Below are positions 62,375 through 64,000 of a stretch of 64,000 nt of DNA, in pieces. Under the pieces are notes generated by a model that saw nothing but the letters and a program-made list of their open reading frames with translations, was not told the origin of the DNA and searched no databases. Source of the stretch: Exilibacterium tricleocarpae (lineage in GTDB: Bacteria > Pseudomonadota > Gammaproteobacteria > Pseudomonadales > Cellvibrionaceae). Location of the stretch: positions 1-64,000 of the forward strand of contig NZ_ML660097.1 of the NCBI RefSeq assembly GCF_007004655.1, given 5' to 3'. A program made the position numbers and the translations under genes. Every line of letters starts with the position of its first letter. Position 1 is the stretch's first letter.

Positions 62375-62725
62375 TCAGTCCGGTTGGTCGGTGTCTGCCG
62401 GCTCCGGCTGGTGGCGGGCGCTGCGGCGGCGTGCAGCCATTTCCTTCAATTTGCGTTCGGCGGCGTTAAATGCCTCGCGCACGGCGATGTGAATGGAGGT
62501 GTCGTCCTGGCTGACCGTGACGGGTGCGCCTTTCAGGTCCAGTTCGATCGAGGCCCGGTAGCGCTTGCCTTTGTGCTTGTGTTTGTGGGGTGAGTCGAGT
62601 ACCACGCGACTGCGTTGGATATGGTGGGAGAAACGTGAAAGCTTTTCGAGCTTTTTACTGATGATGTCATTGAGAGCCTGGGATGCATCGAGGTCCCGGT
62701 ACACTACATCGGCTGCTGGCTGCAT
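62375..62725 (-). CDS. Ribosome hibernation promoting factor / sigma-54 modulation protein family
   Basis: 116 residues, the short HPF/RaiA type: DASQALNDIISKKLEKLSRF, the basic KHKHKGKRYRASIELDLKG and DDTSIHIAVREAFNAAERKLK. It binds the decoding centre of idle ribosomes. A strong AGGAGA precedes the ATG. The C-terminal 20 residues are a disordered acidic/proline tail. Usually this gene follows rpoN; here it stands alone, so it may be a second paralogue. Confidence 0.9.
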   Translation of the reverse strand: MQPAADVVYRDLDASQALNDIISKKLEKLSRFSHHIQRSRVVLDSPHKHKHKGKRYRASIELDLKGAPVTVSQDDTSIHIAVREAFNAAERKLKEMAARRRSARHQPEPADTDQPD

Positions 62726-62880
62726 AGGGGCGAGTCTCCTGTTTCCGTCTGTCTGTTGTCAATACCTGCTGCCTGGACCGGCACCTGGAGGTTGGATGCC
62801 GGGACGGTTGATCCCGGGCTCCGCCCTGTCAGCGTCGCAATCAAGTGCCGGCAGACGTTTACTGGAATATCCTTATATGC

Positions 62881-62910
62881 CCGAGGTTTATCAGGATAAA
62901 CCTCGGTTTT
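62881..62910 (+). terminator. Rho-independent terminator without an upstream gene
   Basis: Perfect 10-bp stem CCGAGGTTTA / TAAACCTCGG with a 6-nt loop, followed by TTTT on the plus strand. The nearest plus-strand gene ends 1.7 kb upstream and the intervening genes are on the other strand, so it may end a small RNA or an antisense transcript. Confidence 0.7.
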
Positions 62911-63420
62911 CTGGGCCTGTTTAAAAGGCCAGGGTCAGAAAGGTTTTTACATTCAGAGCGCTCTGAGAAATATATTGACGTGGCCAGGAAAATTTTCAAG
63001 GGGTTACTGCGGAATTATTTCAGTTTATTGATAGGTTGGCGTAAATTTTCCGTTCGGCCCCGAAAACGCTGGGCGTGGGGGCGGGTTGATGTTATTGTCG
63101 ATAAGATTTGCTGCGGCATCACCACCGATTTCTCCCCCGGCCGACTTTTCTCCCTGCTTTCCGCCACTGAGCCTGGGTCGGAGATCAGTCGATGGGTTCA
63201 CTCTTGTTTCCTTTAGTTATCAGCTGCCTGGCTTGCTTATTGCCGGAGTTATGCCATCCGCATCTGCGGCGACACGCCATCTGGGCCTGCCGGCGAAGTC
63301 CCGGTCAAATATAGGTATTAGAGCTATTGCCCTTCGGAACAGGGCGGCGAGCTTGGGCGCTTTGGGCGTCCCCACGCCCGCGCGGAATGGCATTCCCTCA
63401 AACTAACCCCTTTCGGGAGG

Positions 63421-63728
63421 GGCACTTGCCTTGGGCGCCTACTTCCGGTGCTTTAGCGAAGGCGTGCCAATTGACCGGTCTACCTCTGGCTGGGGCTTTC
63501 AGAAACACGGGCTAGGCGCCCCCTCGATGAACCCGTCCATGGGGACTCGCCTAAAGCGCCTACTTTTGGTCACGACAGCATCCCTGCTGTCGAGAGTTTC
63601 TGAAAGCCCCAGCCAGAGGTAGACCTTCCCACAGTATTCTTAATCAAGACCGATAGGGCTAGAGTTGAGATCGATAAATTGGCCCAAGTTCTCTTAAGCA
63701 CCAGAGGTAGGCGCCCAAGGCAAGTGCC
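63421..63728. repeat. Palindromic repeat element B2
   Basis: Perfect 22-bp terminal inverted repeats at 63421-63442 and 63707-63728 (begin GGCACTTGCCTTGGGCGC). Perfect 30-bp internal arms at 63477-63506 and 63596-63625 (begin GGTCTACCTCTGGCTGG). The loop is 89 nt, that is the 52-nt loop of the other elements plus an inserted segment that repeats the GCGCCTACTT terminal motif. No coding capacity. Confidence 0.93.
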
Positions 63729-64000
63729 ATTCTGGTCTGACCCCGCACCGTGTCAAGGTCCGGCTCCACATTGTGCCGGTTCAAGACAGCGCTATTTGCT
63801 TCGAACGTATTTTCATAAATAGCCGTGCTACTCGTTTATTTGGAGATCTTTAGGTGGTGTTATTCTTGCGGGCCAGATACAAAGCATTGAAAAAAATTTC
63901 AATCCTACCGCTCCCGTTTTTTCTCATCCGGGACGGAAAGTACACAAGCGGAATTGAACAGGAGTTTGATTCGGAGCCAGGCGGGTGATATCTCGTTTCC

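Larger units (their letters stand above)
62726..64000. other. Long region without a convincing gene
   Basis: 1,275 bp to the window edge. It contains a strong orphan terminator (62881-62910), GC-rich palindromic debris at about 63240-63420, repeat B2 (63421-63728) and an AT-richer stretch at 63780-63900 that may lead into a gene beyond the edge. Frames present (for example 62845-63216) have no good start and no protein-like composition. Confidence 0.6.

Noticed and set aside
62845-63216. 123-codon frame in the long region near the right end
   Set aside because: No ribosome binding site, crosses the orphan terminator, and has no protein-like pattern.

Overview
The window looks like chromosome of a GC-rich free-living marine-type gammaproteobacterium. 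I place it tentatively near the polysaccharide-degrading Cellvibrionales. The clues are a secreted AA10 lytic polysaccharide monooxygenase with a C-terminal CBM2, a TonB-dependent receptor with a Cys-pair plug, a c-di-GMP/PAS-rich signalling block, and intergenic palindromic repeats carrying a CATCCCTG core. The taxonomic call is inference. No rRNA, tRNA, CRISPR array, integrase or transposase gene was seen.

Layout. (1) 2-15238: a giant YD-repeat (RHS-like) protein, open at the left edge, with a small nuclease-like C-terminal tip and an abutting AT-richer downstream gene that is a candidate immunity gene. (2) 15.7-20.4 kb: AA10-CBM2 LPMO, a GT1-family glycosyltransferase, and a ParD-like/zeta-type toxin-antitoxin pair behind a perfect palindrome. 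(3) 20.5-28.7 kb: a signalling block of BLUF photoreceptor, GAF-PAS-PAS-GGDEF-EAL protein, CheB-CheR-PAS-REC fusion, stand-alone receiver and convergent PAS histidine kinase. (4) 28.9-33.5 kb: five minus-strand genes (three TPR proteins, one lipoprotein, one unknown), divergent from (5) 34.1-56.3 kb: one long plus-strand flagellar-type operon. Its order is fliQ-fliR-flhB-flhA-fliK-like-fhlB-flgF-flgG-flgA-flgH-flgI-flgB-flgC-fliE-fliF-(unknown at the fliG position)-fliH-fliI-fliJ-(unknown at the fliK position)-flgD-flgE-SPOA protein-fliN-fliO-fliP-fliA. (6) 56.7-62.7 kb: GDP-mannose synthesis enzyme, small Fn3-like lipoprotein, TonB-dependent receptor, a secreted TPR-like protein and a ribosome hibernation factor. 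(7) 62.7-64 kb: no convincing gene, but an orphan terminator and a repeat element.

The most unusual part is the flagellar operon. It encodes export gate, ATPase complex, MS ring, rod, P and L rings, hook and a sigma-28 factor. Within this contiguous set there is no flagellin, no hook-filament junction protein (FlgK/FlgL), no cap (FliD), no FliS, no FlgJ, no stator (MotA/B), no FlgM and no recognisable FliG; the FliM-like protein lacks a visible CheY-binding N-terminus. A divergent set of TPR proteins shares its upstream region. It may be a hook-basal-body-type secretion machine without a filament. The alternative, that missing parts lie elsewhere in the genome, cannot be excluded from this window.

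The second unusual feature is a set of four intergenic palindromic elements, three of them in or beside the flagellar operon. The three least altered copies have perfect 30-bp inverted arms around a homologous 52-nt loop; the fourth has the same arms around an expanded loop. Arm sequences differ between copies, but every change is matched in the opposite arm. One element supplies the stop codon of fliO and sits just upstream of fliP.
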